In this document: in pieces, positions 19,803 to 28,258 of the stretch
Layout: each line of letters opens with the position of its first letter
Position numbering within the stretch: position 1 is the stretch's first letter
From: Phycisphaerales bacterium PN19_bin_20
Lineage (GTDB): Bacteria > Planctomycetota > Phycisphaerae > Phycisphaerales > UBA1924
Assembly (NCBI GenBank): GCA_021173225.1
Contig: JAJOLK010000004.1
Span: 94,055-158,054 of the forward strand
Direction of reading: 5' to 3'
Length of the DNA: 64,000 bases
Made by a program: the position numbers and the translations under genes
Notes under the pieces: model-generated
Seen by the model: only the letters and a program-made list of their open reading frames with translations
The model's database searches: none
What the model was told of the DNA's origin: nothing

Positions 19803-20669
19803 ATGGAGCCGCTCTCTCGCTGGCTGGCGCGCTGGGGTCTGACTTCTTTCAGGCCGCTCACGGCGCTGCGCACGTGGGTAGAGCTAATCGGTCAGCGTGC
19901 CCTCGAAGCCGTGGAGCAGACCGGGGCGGTAGCGAACCTGCTGCGTGAGGTCATCCGCTGGATCTGGCGTTCGATCGTGCGTCCGAAGGTGCGGATCGGC
20001 CGCCCGAATGTGATCGCCCAGTTGGTGCGCGTCGGCGTGCGAAGTGTGTTTATCGTCTCGCTGGTCTCGGGGTGCGTGGGGCTGATTTTGGTGCTGCAGA
20101 TGGCGCCCCCGCTGGATGACTTTGGGCGAAAGGACCTCGCGGCCAACATCTTGGGTGTCGCCGTGCTGCGCGAGCTTGGTCCGCTGATCGCGGCGATCGT
20201 GCTGACGGGCTTTGCCGGGGCGGCGATCGCGGCCGAGCTTGGCACGATGGTGGTGGGAGAGGAGATCGAGGCGCTCGAAGCGCAGGCGCTCAACCCGGTG
20301 CGGTTCCTGGTGGTGCCGCGCGTGCTGGCAACGATCCTCGGCTTGATCGTGCTGAGCGTCATCAGCAACGTGGTGGCGCTCGCTGCGGGCTACGGGATCG
20401 CCATCACGGTGGTGGGCATCCCGGGGCAGACGTTCGTAGACAACCTGCTGGAGCAGGCCAAGCCGGTGGACTTCATCACCGGCATGCTCAAGAGCGTGGT
20501 CTTCGGGCTGCTGATCGGGCTGATCGCGTGCACCAACGGTCTGCGCGTGACCGGCGGTGCCGCGGGCGTCGGGCAGGCGACGACCAAGACGGTCGTGCAG
20601 TCGATTGTGTGCATCGTGATCGCGGACCTGATTTTCACCGTCGTGTTCTTTGCGCTGCGGCTGAACTGA
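19803..20669 (+). CDS. MlaE-family ABC transporter permease
   Basis: A 288-residue inner-membrane permease of the MlaE/TTG2B family, which works with an MCE protein and an ATPase in phospholipid or sterol transport between membranes. Characteristic stretches are VSGCVGLILVLQMAP, REGLP-like RELGPLIAAIVLTGFAGAAIAAELGTM, the VGEEIEALEAQALNPVRFLVVPR coupling helix, and five to six hydrophobic segments to the C-terminus. No MlaF-like ATPase or MCE gene is in the window next to it. The neighbours upstream are the RsbW-like kinase and STAS protein, an unusual setting. Confidence 0.9.
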   Translation: MEPLSRWLARWGLTSFRPLTALRTWVELIGQRALEAVEQTGAVANLLREVIRWIWRSIVRPKVRIGRPNVIAQLVRVGVRSVFIVSLVSGCVGLILVLQMAPPLDDFGRKDLAANILGVAVLRELGPLIAAIVLTGFAGAAIAAELGTMVVGEEIEALEAQALNPVRFLVVPRVLATILGLIVLSVISNVVALAAGYGIAITVVGIPGQTFVDNLLEQAKPVDFITGMLKSVVFGLLIGLIACTNGLRVTGGAAGVGQATTKTVVQSIVCIVIADLIFTVVFFALRLN

Positions 20670-20876
20670 AGGTGGCGGCGTCGGCCGCCAGAAGGTGGCG
20701 GCCCAGCTAGCTTAAGTGGGACAGGTTCTTGCTCGCACTTGTGCCCGCGAGTGGGACCGAAGGCGATACAGCCCGACACACGAGCCAGACCCCCGCGGAG
20801 CGCATGGGGAACTCGGCCAAGATCCGCGCGGAGCGTGGGGATTGCTTAGACCCGCGAGCTCAGTTCAGAGTCCGTA

Positions 20877-21773
20877 TTACCCGTTGGGCAGCGCGTCGGG
20901 CGTCAGTGCGTGCCCGCAGCGTCCACGTGCGAAGGCGACCAGCTCGCTCATGCTGCGAGCGATGGTCGCGCCGCCAGCCTGGGCCGGGGTCATTGCGCCC
21001 ACCGCGCTTCCGCCGACAACCAGGCTCGCGCCGTGCTGGGCGCACACCTGGGCGAGTGTCACCAGCGCGGCCTCAAGCTTGCGCGGCTCGGTGGCGTGGC
21101 TGATTGACCACCAAACAATCTGCGGCTTGTAGTGCTCCACCGCGTTGGCCAGCGTCTTGCCGGGCGTAAGCGGGCCGAGATTCACCTCGTTGAAGCCTGC
21201 CTCAGCCAGCGCGACGGCCGCGGCTAGCGAGGGGATCATGTACGGGTCGTGCTCGCCCGCGCCGCCGATGGCGGTCGGGGCGTTCTCGCGCCGGGGCGGG
21301 AGCATCGAGCGCAGGTGGTTGAGCGTCTGCAAGCACACATCGGTGGCGCGGTGCTCAACGACGATGCCCCACTCGGCGTGCTGCCAGAGCGTGCCGATGC
21401 GGGCCAGCGCCGAGCGGATCGGCCCGTCGGCAATCGCGGCGGCGGACCAGCCGGCCAGGAACAGGTTCTGGATCAAGGCGCGGGCGGCGTTGAGGTCGCC
21501 TTGCTCAAGAGCGGCGTGGAAGTGCTCGTTGACCAGCGCGGGGTCGGCAAAGTCGGTGAGTGTGGCGGGCCCGTCGGCCAGGCCGATCTCGCCGGGGGCG
21601 GTGATCTTTATGCCCATGTGCCGCACGAAGCGGACGGCCTCGGGCAGCGGGATGCGCCGGTGCCCGCCAGCGGTCCGGACAAATGAGAGCAGGCCCTCGT
21701 CGGCCCAGCGCTTCAGCGAGGACTCACTGACGCCTATGGCGACCGCGAGCTGTTTGGGCGAGACCATCCTCAA
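20877..21773 (-). CDS. CarH/LitR-like MerR regulator with B12-binding light sensor
   Basis: A 298-residue repressor-type photoreceptor. The N-terminal MerR-type helix-turn-helix (SPKQLAVAIGVSESSLKRWADEG, then TAGGHRRI) is followed by a helical bundle and a cobalamin-binding domain. The light-sensor signature W-x9-EH is exact: Trp130, Glu140, His141, nearly the same numbers as in Thermus CarH (Trp131, Glu141, His142). A candidate lower-axial His at about 175 sits where CarH has His177, although the usual DxHxxG reads GEHDPY. Known relatives bind DNA as adenosylcobalamin tetramers in the dark and release it in light. It is divergent from folE, with photolyase downstream. Confidence 0.9.
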   Translation of the reverse strand: MRMVSPKQLAVAIGVSESSLKRWADEGLLSFVRTAGGHRRIPLPEAVRFVRHMGIKITAPGEIGLADGPATLTDFADPALVNEHFHAALEQGDLNAARALIQNLFLAGWSAAAIADGPIRSALARIGTLWQHAEWGIVVEHRATDVCLQTLNHLRSMLPPRRENAPTAIGGAGEHDPYMIPSLAAAVALAEAGFNEVNLGPLTPGKTLANAVEHYKPQIVWWSISHATEPRKLEAALVTLAQVCAQHGASLVVGGSAVGAMTPAQAGGATIARSMSELVAFARGRCGHALTPDALPNG

Positions 21774-22209
21774 GGGGTACTCCGAGGCGCGAAGGGTGCC
21801 TAGACCGGCGATTACATTTGCCCAGAGACCGGGCCAGCAACCTACTACGTGGCGGCGAACGGGGCGGTTCCGGCGCTTAACAGCCTGAACGATTTTACGA
21901 GACGATCGGGCAAAGTACCACCATTCCGGCTCGGGGCGATCGAAGTAGCAGGGTGATTCCTAGCCGACCGCTATGGACCCAGAAATGCGGGGATTCGAGG
22001 TCAAAAACGCGAGAAGTTCAGAGTCAGCATAGTTTCGAAAATAATTGAACACGCCCTTGACGGGCCGCGTATCTGATGTACACTTTGGACGAATTGAACG
22101 TTTTCACTTCCGTAGGTTTGGGCGCTGCTTGAACCTGTGAAGTCTGCCCCAAGGTGCCCTGTCTGCTGCGTGCGAATTGTTGCCCTGCAGTTGGTAGAAA
22201 GGCCTCCCG
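21774..22209 (+). promoter_or_regulatory. Divergent control region between the CarH-like gene and folE
   Basis: 436 bases without a supported gene. It should hold promoters for both directions. On the minus strand, TTGCTG (21840-21835) with a 17-base spacer and TGTAAT (21817-21812) fits a promoter for the regulator. For folE see the separate entry. The region is more AT-rich between about 22010 and 22110 than its surroundings. No cobalamin riboswitch pattern was found. Confidence 0.5.
22057..22084 (+). promoter_or_regulatory. Predicted folE promoter with TGTACA operator-like palindrome
   Basis: TTGACG (22057-22062), 16 bases, then TACACT (22079-22084), which resembles a sigma-70 promoter. 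A TGTACA palindrome at 22077-22082 covers the -10. Further TnnACA-like elements are at 22046 (TGAACA) and 22057 (TTGACG), 11 bases apart. CarH-type regulators use spaced half-sites of this general type over promoters, so repression by the divergent CarH-like protein is plausible. No footprint data exist. Confidence 0.4.
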
Positions 22210-22902
22210 ATGGTCAGCCCAATAAAAGTTTCGAGCTGCTGTGAAGTCGACCACGAAGTGATGAACGGCTCGCAAGGCTGCGGCGGCGGTGAGAGTGCTG
22301 ATGTGGATCATGTTGGGCGGTTGCCCGGGATCGACCAGCCGCGGATTGAGCGGGCGGTGCGTGAGATTCTGATAGCTATCGGTGAGGATCCTGATCGGAA
22401 GGGTCTGCTGGATACGCCGCTACGGGTTGCCCGGGCGTACGCACAGCTGTTTGGGGGCTTGCACCAGCACGCGGGCACGCACCTGAGCCGGGTCTTTGAG
22501 CAAGAGGGTCCGGGCGAGGTGGTAATCTGCCGCGGGATCGAGTTCCACTCTATGTGTGAGCACCACTTGCTTCCGTTCAGCGGGATGGTGCACGTGGCGT
22601 ATGTGCCCAACGGGCGTGACATCGTGGGTTTGAGCAAGCTTGCGCGGACGGTGGATGTGTTTGCGCGTCGTCCGCAGGTGCAAGAGCGGCTGACCAACCA
22701 GATCGCCGACGCGATCGAGGAGCACCTGCAGGCCGCCGGGGTGCTGGTGGTGATTAGTAGCGAGCACCTGTGCATGAAGATGCGCGGGGTGAGCAAGCAG
22801 CAGGCGTCGATGGTGACGACCGCCGGGCGCGGGACGCTGTGCCAGGGCGGGGCGTCACGCAGCGAGGTCATGTCGCTGCTGATGGGCAGCGGCGTGAGCT
22901 GA
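22210..22902 (+). CDS. folE: GTP cyclohydrolase I
   Basis: First enzyme of tetrahydrofolate/pterin synthesis: GTP to dihydroneopterin triphosphate. The 230-residue protein has the type I zinc-site residues in [12 protein letters not shown] and EHLCMKMRG, with [15 protein letters not shown] [15 protein letters not shown] as the family signature. The start ATG has GAAAGG upstream. The first 35 residues are non-conserved. A photolyase follows; folate-type antenna pigments derive from this pathway, which makes co-expression in light sensible. The gene is divergent from the CarH-like regulator. Confidence 0.95.
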   Translation: MVSPIKVSSCCEVDHEVMNGSQGCGGGESADVDHVGRLPGIDQPRIERAVREILIAIGEDPDRKGLLDTPLRVARAYAQLFGGLHQHAGTHLSRVFEQEGPGEVVICRGIEFHSMCEHHLLPFSGMVHVAYVPNGRDIVGLSKLARTVDVFARRPQVQERLTNQIADAIEEHLQAAGVLVVISSEHLCMKMRGVSKQQASMVTTAGRGTLCQGGASRSEVMSLLMGSGVS

Positions 22903-23064
22903 AAGCGGGTTTGATTTCTGCATGAGGGTTTGCGGACGGAGGCTGAGGGACGAACCGGGACGAACTAGAAACGAAAATCACGGAAAAGGGCGGCTTGGGT
23001 TCCACGGGTGTGTTGCCCGAGGATTAGGTGGACGAGGTGGGTCACCGAAGCGAGCCGCTCCCCA

Positions 23065-23112
23065 AAACGAGCCTATCGAGCTTTGTGCGGCCGATGGGCT
23101 CGTTTCTTTTTT
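23065..23112 (+). terminator. Strong stem-loop terminator between folE and photolyase
   Basis: A 13-14 bp stem (left arm from 23065, right arm to 23105) with a T.G wobble, a loop of 13 bases and a T-rich tail (TTTCTTTTTT). It lies 163 bases after the folE stop and about 45 bases before the photolyase start, so photolyase would need a read-through or its own promoter. Confidence 0.8.
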
Positions 23113-23158
23113 GACGCCACCTGCGTGTGCGGCGCACGCGGGCGGCAGAGAGTTCATC

Positions 23159-24592
23159 ATGCGAGCGATGGTCTGGTTCAGGGTTGATCTGCGGGTCAGC
23201 GACAACACGGCGCTCTGTACGGCGGCGGCGCTGGCCACGCGCGGCGTCGTCGGGTTGTTCGTGGTTGACCCCACCAACTGGCGCCGGCACGACTGGGCGC
23301 CGGTGAAGGTGGACTTTGTTCTGCGCAGCGTGACGGCCCTGCGTGATGAGCTGGCCCGCCTGAAGATCCCGCTGCTGGTGCGGACCGCGGCGCACCACCG
23401 CGACGCGCCCGGCGTGGTGCTGGCTGCGGCGCGCGACGCCGGGTGCGATGCGGTGGTGTTTGGGCGCGAGTACGAGCTGCACGAGACGGCCCGTGACGAG
23501 CGGGTCGAGACGCTGTGCGCCGAGGCGCGAGTCCTGTGCCGGCGGGTACACGATGTGTGCGCGGTGAACCCCGGTGAGGTGCTGACGCAGAGCGAGACGC
23601 CTTACACGGTGTTCACGCCGTTTAAGCGGCAGTGGATCAGCGAGGTTGAGCGGCGTGGTGGCGTTGTGCTGCACGCCACGCCGGCGGTGCAGGCCGAGAC
23701 GGGCGTCGCGTCCGAGCCGTTGCCGACGGCCGCGGACGTGGGGTTTGCTTCAAGCGTGCCCGCGGCGTTGTGGCCCGCGGGTGAGCGCGCGGCGCAGTCG
23801 CGGTTGGCGGAATTTTGCCGGGCGGCGATCGCGGGGTATAAGGAGCGGCGCAACTTCCCCGGTGAGGCGGGGACCAGCAAGCTCAGCCCGCACCTGGCGG
23901 TCGGCACGATCTCACCGCGGCAGTGCGTGCTGGCGGCGCAGGCGGCCAACGGCGGCGCGCTGGCGAGCACGCGCGAGGGTCCGACGCACTGGATCAGCGA
24001 GGTGGTCTGGCGTGAGTTCTACAAGCACATTTTGTTCCACTTTCCGCGGGTTTGCCGGGGGCGGGCGTTCAAGCCCGCGACAGAGGCGATTGCGTGGAGC
24101 GATGACGCCGGGGCGTTTGAAGCATGGAAGGCGGGGCGGACGGGCGTGCCGATTGTTGACGCCGCGATGCGGGCGCTGGTGGTTGAGGGCTGGATGCACA
24201 ACCGCCTGCGGATGATCACGGCGATGTACCTGACCAAGGACCTGCTGATCGACTGGCGGCTTGGCGAGCGGTGGTTCATGCAGAACCTGATTGACGGCGA
24301 CCTCTCGCAGAACAACGGTGGTTGGCAGTGGTCGGCCAGCACGGGTACCGACGCGGCGCCGTACTTTCGGATCTTCAACCCCGTAACGCAGAGTGAGCGG
24401 TTCGATCCGAACGGCGTGTTCATTCGGCGCTGGGTGCCTGAGCTTGCGGACCTGCACGATGAGCACGTGCATGACCCGTCAACGCTGCCGGGCTTGTTGC
24501 GCAGCGTGGTGAACTACCCGCACCCGATCGTGGACCGCGCGGGGGTGAAGGACCGCGTGCTGGCGGCGTTTAAGGGCCTCGGGGGCGGATGA
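23159..24592 (+). CDS. phrB: Class I deoxyribodipyrimidine photolyase
   Basis: A 477-residue flavoenzyme that repairs UV-induced cyclobutane pyrimidine dimers with light. The N-terminal antenna domain opens MVWFRVDLRVSDN. The FAD-binding half has TSKLSPHLAVGTISPRQ, the substrate-contact WISEVVWREFYKHIL, GRTGVPIVDAAMRAL and WMHNRLRM. NNGGWQWSASTGTDA near the end contains the electron-transfer Trp region and the Asn near the flavin. Start at ATG 23159; the frame is open farther upstream, but that part covers a terminator and has no family sequence. Symbol by homology to the E. coli enzyme. Confidence 0.95.
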   Translation: MRAMVWFRVDLRVSDNTALCTAAALATRGVVGLFVVDPTNWRRHDWAPVKVDFVLRSVTALRDELARLKIPLLVRTAAHHRDAPGVVLAAARDAGCDAVVFGREYELHETARDERVETLCAEARVLCRRVHDVCAVNPGEVLTQSETPYTVFTPFKRQWISEVERRGGVVLHATPAVQAETGVASEPLPTAADVGFASSVPAALWPAGERAAQSRLAEFCRAAIAGYKERRNFPGEAGTSKLSPHLAVGTISPRQCVLAAQAANGGALASTREGPTHWISEVVWREFYKHILFHFPRVCRGRAFKPATEAIAWSDDAGAFEAWKAGRTGVPIVDAAMRALVVEGWMHNRLRMITAMYLTKDLLIDWRLGERWFMQNLIDGDLSQNNGGWQWSASTGTDAAPYFRIFNPVTQSERFDPNGVFIRRWVPELADLHDEHVHDPSTLPGLLRSVVNYPHPIVDRAGVKDRVLAAFKGLGGG

Positions 24593-24635
24593 GCGCCGCA
24601 GGGCGAAGGGGTGCCGGGGCGAGATGCCGGGGCGC

Positions 24636-25445
24636 TCAGGCGGTTGGCGGGGGCGTGGCGGGCGTAGTAGGCATGGTCGGCATGGTCGGCATGGTCGGCG
24701 TGGTCGGCGTGGTGGGCGTGACAGGCATGGTGGGCGTGGCTGGCGGCTGGGCGTCGCGTTTGGCCTCGTGGCGGACGATTGTCCCACTGGAGAGGTAGAT
24801 CAGGTCCTCGGCGATGTTCTTCATCAGATCGCCCACGCGCTCAAGCTCACGCCCGCAGCGGTGCAGGATCAGGCAGCCGGCCTTGGAGTTGCGGTCGTTG
24901 GTCATCAGCGCCACGCACTCTTCAAAGAGCTTCTTCTCAAGGCTGTCGATGAACTTGTCCTTGGCGACCAGCTCGCGCGCGAGCACGGCGTCGTCGGTGT
25001 TCATCGCGCTGAGCATGCCGTGGCACATCAGCGGGACGCGCTGGGCCAGCTCGACCAGCGGCGTCGGGAGCCCGCGCATGCCCAGGGCGCTGAGCTTGAT
25101 GGTCTGCTTGGCGATGCCTGTGGCGTGGTCGGCCACGCGCTCTACATCGCTGTTGACCTTGATCAGCGTGGTGATCTCTCGAAAGTCGCGCGCGTACGGG
25201 TGGAAGAGCGCCATGACGCGGAAGCACTCTTCTTCGATGCGGACCTCGTTACGGTCGACCTCGTCGTCACGAGCAATCACCGCCCGCGCGCTGACATCGT
25301 CGTGGTTGACCAGCGCCTCGCAGGCCTGCTCGATCATCCCCACGGCGGTCGCGGCCTCGGCCATGACCATGTCGCGCAGCAGGCGGATCTCACGGGCGAT
25401 GGTCCCTTCGTGCGGTGGACGCGGGGATTGGTCGTTGCTGGGCAT
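24636..25445 (-). CDS. phoU: PhoU-family phosphate signalling protein
   Basis: A 269-residue cytoplasmic regulator linking the Pst phosphate transporter to the PhoR/PhoB system. The two-fold repeated three-helix bundle is clear: EIRLLRDMVMAEAATAVGM, RVMALFHPYARDFREITTLI, DVERVADHATGIAKQ in the first half, and RELVAKDKFIDSLEKKL, RELERVGDLMKNIAEDLIYL in the second. The metal-binding acidic motifs (DxxERVADH and ELERVGD) are intact. The C-terminal 40 residues are Pro/Thr/Met-rich repeats, outside the family. The ATG at 25445 has GGAGG upstream. No pst or phoB gene is near. Confidence 0.93.
   Translation of the reverse strand: MPSNDQSPRPPHEGTIAREIRLLRDMVMAEAATAVGMIEQACEALVNHDDVSARAVIARDDEVDRNEVRIEEECFRVMALFHPYARDFREITTLIKVNSDVERVADHATGIAKQTIKLSALGMRGLPTPLVELAQRVPLMCHGMLSAMNTDDAVLARELVAKDKFIDSLEKKLFEECVALMTNDRNSKAGCLILHRCGRELERVGDLMKNIAEDLIYLSSGTIVRHEAKRDAQPPATPTMPVTPTTPTTPTMPTMPTMPTTPATPPPTA
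24661..24746. repeat. 9-base in-frame repeat at the phoU 3' end
   Basis: Units near ggcatggtc and ggcgtggtc, about nine copies. On the minus strand they encode the Thr-Pro-Thr/Met-Pro tail of PhoU. Confidence 0.85.
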
Positions 25446-25695
25446 GAGTCCGGAGGCCTCCATTGCGGCGATGGGGTAATGCGCAAGACAAGCGGGGCAT
25501 GGCCCTCGCCATCGCGTGACCCGCGCTGTTGGCTCGGTCTCGGCCCGACTTCGGCAAAGTCTGCCGGTGGATCGTCCGTGGTCAACCCGTCGCGTGAACG
25601 CTATTCGCGGTTTGGTTGGGAGGCGATGCACTTAGGCGAGGATTCTTTGTGCCCCTGGGCGTGCACATCCCGATGCCATCGGGTATGGTGGAGCG

Positions 25696-26055
25696 ATGAC
25701 CATCGACCCTCGGTCAAACCCGGTTCGCGCCCAGCCGCAGGCCAGCGCCCTTGGCCGTGTCTACGGGATCAGCCAGTCTGTGAACGCCGCGAGCGTGGTC
25801 GGCCGCGTTGGCCCCAAGCCCGAAGTTGAGCCCGCGGCCCAGCCTGTATCCAGAGCGCAGCGATCGGTCAGCGCGCAGTCTGTGCGCTCTTTGGAGCTAG
25901 ACAAGATTGTTGCGGGCATCGTGCCGGGATCGGTGGGCTTTGAGGGCGACCAGCCTCAACCTGAGGCCCGCCTGGCCTTCTACAAGCGCCCGACGGACCG
26001 CAACGAGGTCGCCACCGTGCTTAGCCTGGGCAAGCGGCTTGACGTGACGGGCTAA
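25696..26055 (+). CDS. Small conserved-looking hypothetical protein
   Basis: A 119-residue protein with no membrane span or signal peptide. The first 70 residues are polar and rich in Gln, Ala and Val; the C-terminal part is better structured (LELDKIVAGIVPGSVGFEG, then LAFYKRPTDRNEVATVLSLGKRLDVTG). I do not recognise the family. The ATG has GGTGGAG a few bases upstream, which supports translation. It stands between phoU (divergent) and a class V aminotransferase on its own strand, with a 27-base gap to the latter. Confidence 0.7.
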   Translation: MTIDPRSNPVRAQPQASALGRVYGISQSVNAASVVGRVGPKPEVEPAAQPVSRAQRSVSAQSVRSLELDKIVAGIVPGSVGFEGDQPQPEARLAFYKRPTDRNEVATVLSLGKRLDVTG

Positions 26056-26082
26056 ACCCCATCAGCCTGGCTATGTTCGCGC

Positions 26083-27399
26083 ATGAACGCACCTGCCAGC
26101 TCACCCGCGCACCTGCCGGCTTACGGCCCGCTGATTGAGCACTTCCTGATCGATCGTGGGCTGGTCTTCCTGAACCACGGGAGCTTTGGCGCTACGCCAC
26201 GCGGGGTGCTCGATGCTCAGCAGCGGCTGAGAGTTCGCGTCGAGGCCGACCCCGTCGCGTGGTTCGGGCGAGACCTTGAGCCGCAGATGGACGCGGCCCG
26301 CGCGCAGGTCGCGGCATTTATTGATGCGCCCGAGGATCAGATCGTGCCGGTCGTCAACGCGACCCACGCCGTCAGCACGATCGTGGCGTCGCTGGGCTTA
26401 CGCGCGGGCGACGAGCTGCTGACAACCACGCACGAGTACAACGCCTGCAACAACGCGCTGCGGCAGGCCGAGGCGCGTTGGGGCGCGAAGGTGGTTGCGG
26501 TGCCGTTCCCCTGGCCGCTTAGACGCACCGCCGAGGTGACGGCGGCTTTGGTTGCTGGCGTTACGCCACGCACACGCTTGGTGCTGGTCAGCTACATCAC
26601 CAGTGCTTCGGGCATCGCGCTGCCAGCGGCCGAGATGACCCGTTCGCTGCTGACGCGGGCGGCAGAGGTCGGCAACACGCAGCTCGCGGTGCTGATTGAC
26701 GGCGCGCACGCGCCGGGCTATTTGGACCTGAGCGTGCGCGAGCTGGCGGCGGCGGGCGCGAGCTACTTCACGGGCAATCTGCATAAGTGGGCTTGCGGGC
26801 CCAAGGGCAGCGCGGTGCTTTGGGTGAAGCCTGATCTGCACGACCGCACGCCGCCGCTGGTGGTCAGCCACGGGTTCAACGCGGGGCGGACGGATCGACC
26901 AAGGTTCCGCATGATGCACGACTATGTGGGCAGCACGGACTACACGCCGTGGCTCTGCGCACCGGCGGCGATTGCGCAGGTCGGGGCGATGGCTGGCTCA
27001 TGGGTGAGGGTGCGGGCGAGGTGTGGTGAAATGATCGATGGTGCACTGGGCGTGCTGAAGGATCGGCTGGGTGAACTGGGCGAGGGTGTTGGTGAGATTG
27101 CGTGCCCGCGCCGAGCGGTGGGGCAGATGGCGGCGGTCGTGCTGCCCAACCGCGCGTCGCCGGCCCCGTTTGACCCTACAAGCCCCTTTGATCCGCTCTA
27201 TCACGCGCTGTACAACCGCTGGAAGATCCAGGTGCCGGTCTATGGCATCCTGCGGCCCGATGGCACGCGCGGGCGGGTCGTGCGAATCAGCGCGGCGCTC
27301 TACAACGCACCGGAACAGTACGAGTACTTGGCGGGGGCTCTACACGCTGAGCTGGTGGCAGAACTAAAGGCGGAGCGGCTGGCCGAACGGGGGGCTTAA
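26083..27399 (+). CDS. Class V aminotransferase, isopenicillin-N-epimerase-like
   Basis: A 438-residue PLP enzyme of the aminotransferase class V/cysteine desulfurase fold. The PLP-binding Lys is in GNLHKWACGPKG (Lys235). The pocket Asp/His region is LIDGAHAPGYLDL, and the N-terminal FLNHGSFGATP and STIVASLGLRAGDEL match epimerase-like family members. It probably acts on an amino-acid or peptide-linked amine; the true substrate is not evident. No beta-lactam genes are present, so the epimerase name is only a fold label. Cysteine dioxygenase follows on the same strand, which hints at sulfur amino-acid metabolism. Confidence 0.85.
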   Translation: MNAPASSPAHLPAYGPLIEHFLIDRGLVFLNHGSFGATPRGVLDAQQRLRVRVEADPVAWFGRDLEPQMDAARAQVAAFIDAPEDQIVPVVNATHAVSTIVASLGLRAGDELLTTTHEYNACNNALRQAEARWGAKVVAVPFPWPLRRTAEVTAALVAGVTPRTRLVLVSYITSASGIALPAAEMTRSLLTRAAEVGNTQLAVLIDGAHAPGYLDLSVRELAAAGASYFTGNLHKWACGPKGSAVLWVKPDLHDRTPPLVVSHGFNAGRTDRPRFRMMHDYVGSTDYTPWLCAPAAIAQVGAMAGSWVRVRARCGEMIDGALGVLKDRLGELGEGVGEIACPRRAVGQMAAVVLPNRASPAPFDPTSPFDPLYHALYNRWKIQVPVYGILRPDGTRGRVVRISAALYNAPEQYEYLAGALHAELVAELKAERLAERGA

Positions 27400-27562
27400 C
27401 GCGGCGGCTGAGGGTGAAGGGGCGAAGGGGCTTGGGCCGTCAACCAGCACGCTCAAAGGGCCCGCAAAGACCGCTTAATGCGCGGCCTGGGAGGCAGGGA
27501 AGGGTCGATTTGGCCCGATCTTGAGGTACACTCTTGTCGTCGGCGTATCGGAGACCACCCCC

Positions 27563-28243
27563 ATGCCCAGCAGCGCAACCCGAGTTCGTTCCAGCCGCGA
27601 GGGCGTGGTCCGCGCTAGCCGACTGGTCGCCAAGCCGCGGGCGCGTTCTGCTGAGGGTGCTGGCGGGGCTGCTGGTACGGCTTCGCACGCTGGCCCGCAG
27701 GCGTGCTTCCCGAAACTCGCGCCGCTGATCGCGTACCTGCAGGGGCTCAAGGGCCGTGCTGATCTCAAGGTCCTCGACGGCATGCTCAAGGGCCTGAAGC
27801 TCACGCGCGCGGACATTGAAAAGGCGTGCGTCTTTGGCGTGAGCGGCTATCGGCGCAACACGATTGCCTCCAACGCACACTTTGAGCTTTTGGCCCTGAC
27901 GTGGCGCAGCGGGCACTGCACGCCGATCCATGACCATACGGGCGTGAGCTGCGCGTTCAGGGTCGTTGAGGGTACCGGCACCGAGGTGCGGTTCGTCAAG
28001 ACCCCGTGCGGGCTGGCCTGCCCGGTCGGCAGCACGCCGATGCCCCCCGGCTACGTCTGCTCGGCCGAGGAGAACGACATCCACCAGGTCGCCAACCATC
28101 AGGGCCCGGGCAAAGACCTGGTCACGCTGCACATCTACTCGCCGCGGATCAAGAAGATGAAAACCTACGAGTTTCGCGTAAGCCTGGGTGCCGAGGGTTG
28201 CGACAGCTACAGGCGCAACGGCAAGCCCGGCAAGGGTCGCTGA
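27563..28243 (+). CDS. Cysteine dioxygenase
   Basis: A 226-residue cupin, iron-dependent, that oxidises L-cysteine to cysteine sulfinate. The metal-binding HxH is in SGHCTPIHDHTG (His123, His125), and a later His in ENDIHQVANH completes the three-His site. RFVKTP-like strands and the cupin barrel (ITWRSG, FRVVEGTGTEVRF) follow the family order. The first 45 residues are a basic, low-complexity lead. The ATG at 27563 is preceded by GGAGA. It converges with an SMP-30-like gene, with a 15-base gap. Confidence 0.9.
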   Translation: MPSSATRVRSSREGVVRASRLVAKPRARSAEGAGGAAGTASHAGPQACFPKLAPLIAYLQGLKGRADLKVLDGMLKGLKLTRADIEKACVFGVSGYRRNTIASNAHFELLALTWRSGHCTPIHDHTGVSCAFRVVEGTGTEVRFVKTPCGLACPVGSTPMPPGYVCSAEENDIHQVANHQGPGKDLVTLHIYSPRIKKMKTYEFRVSLGAEGCDSYRRNGKPGKGR

Positions 28244-28258
28244 GCGTCACGCCCAAGG

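Noticed and set aside
22100..22209. Cobalamin riboswitch upstream of folE
   Set aside because: The B12 box and the GCCACTG-type core are missing.
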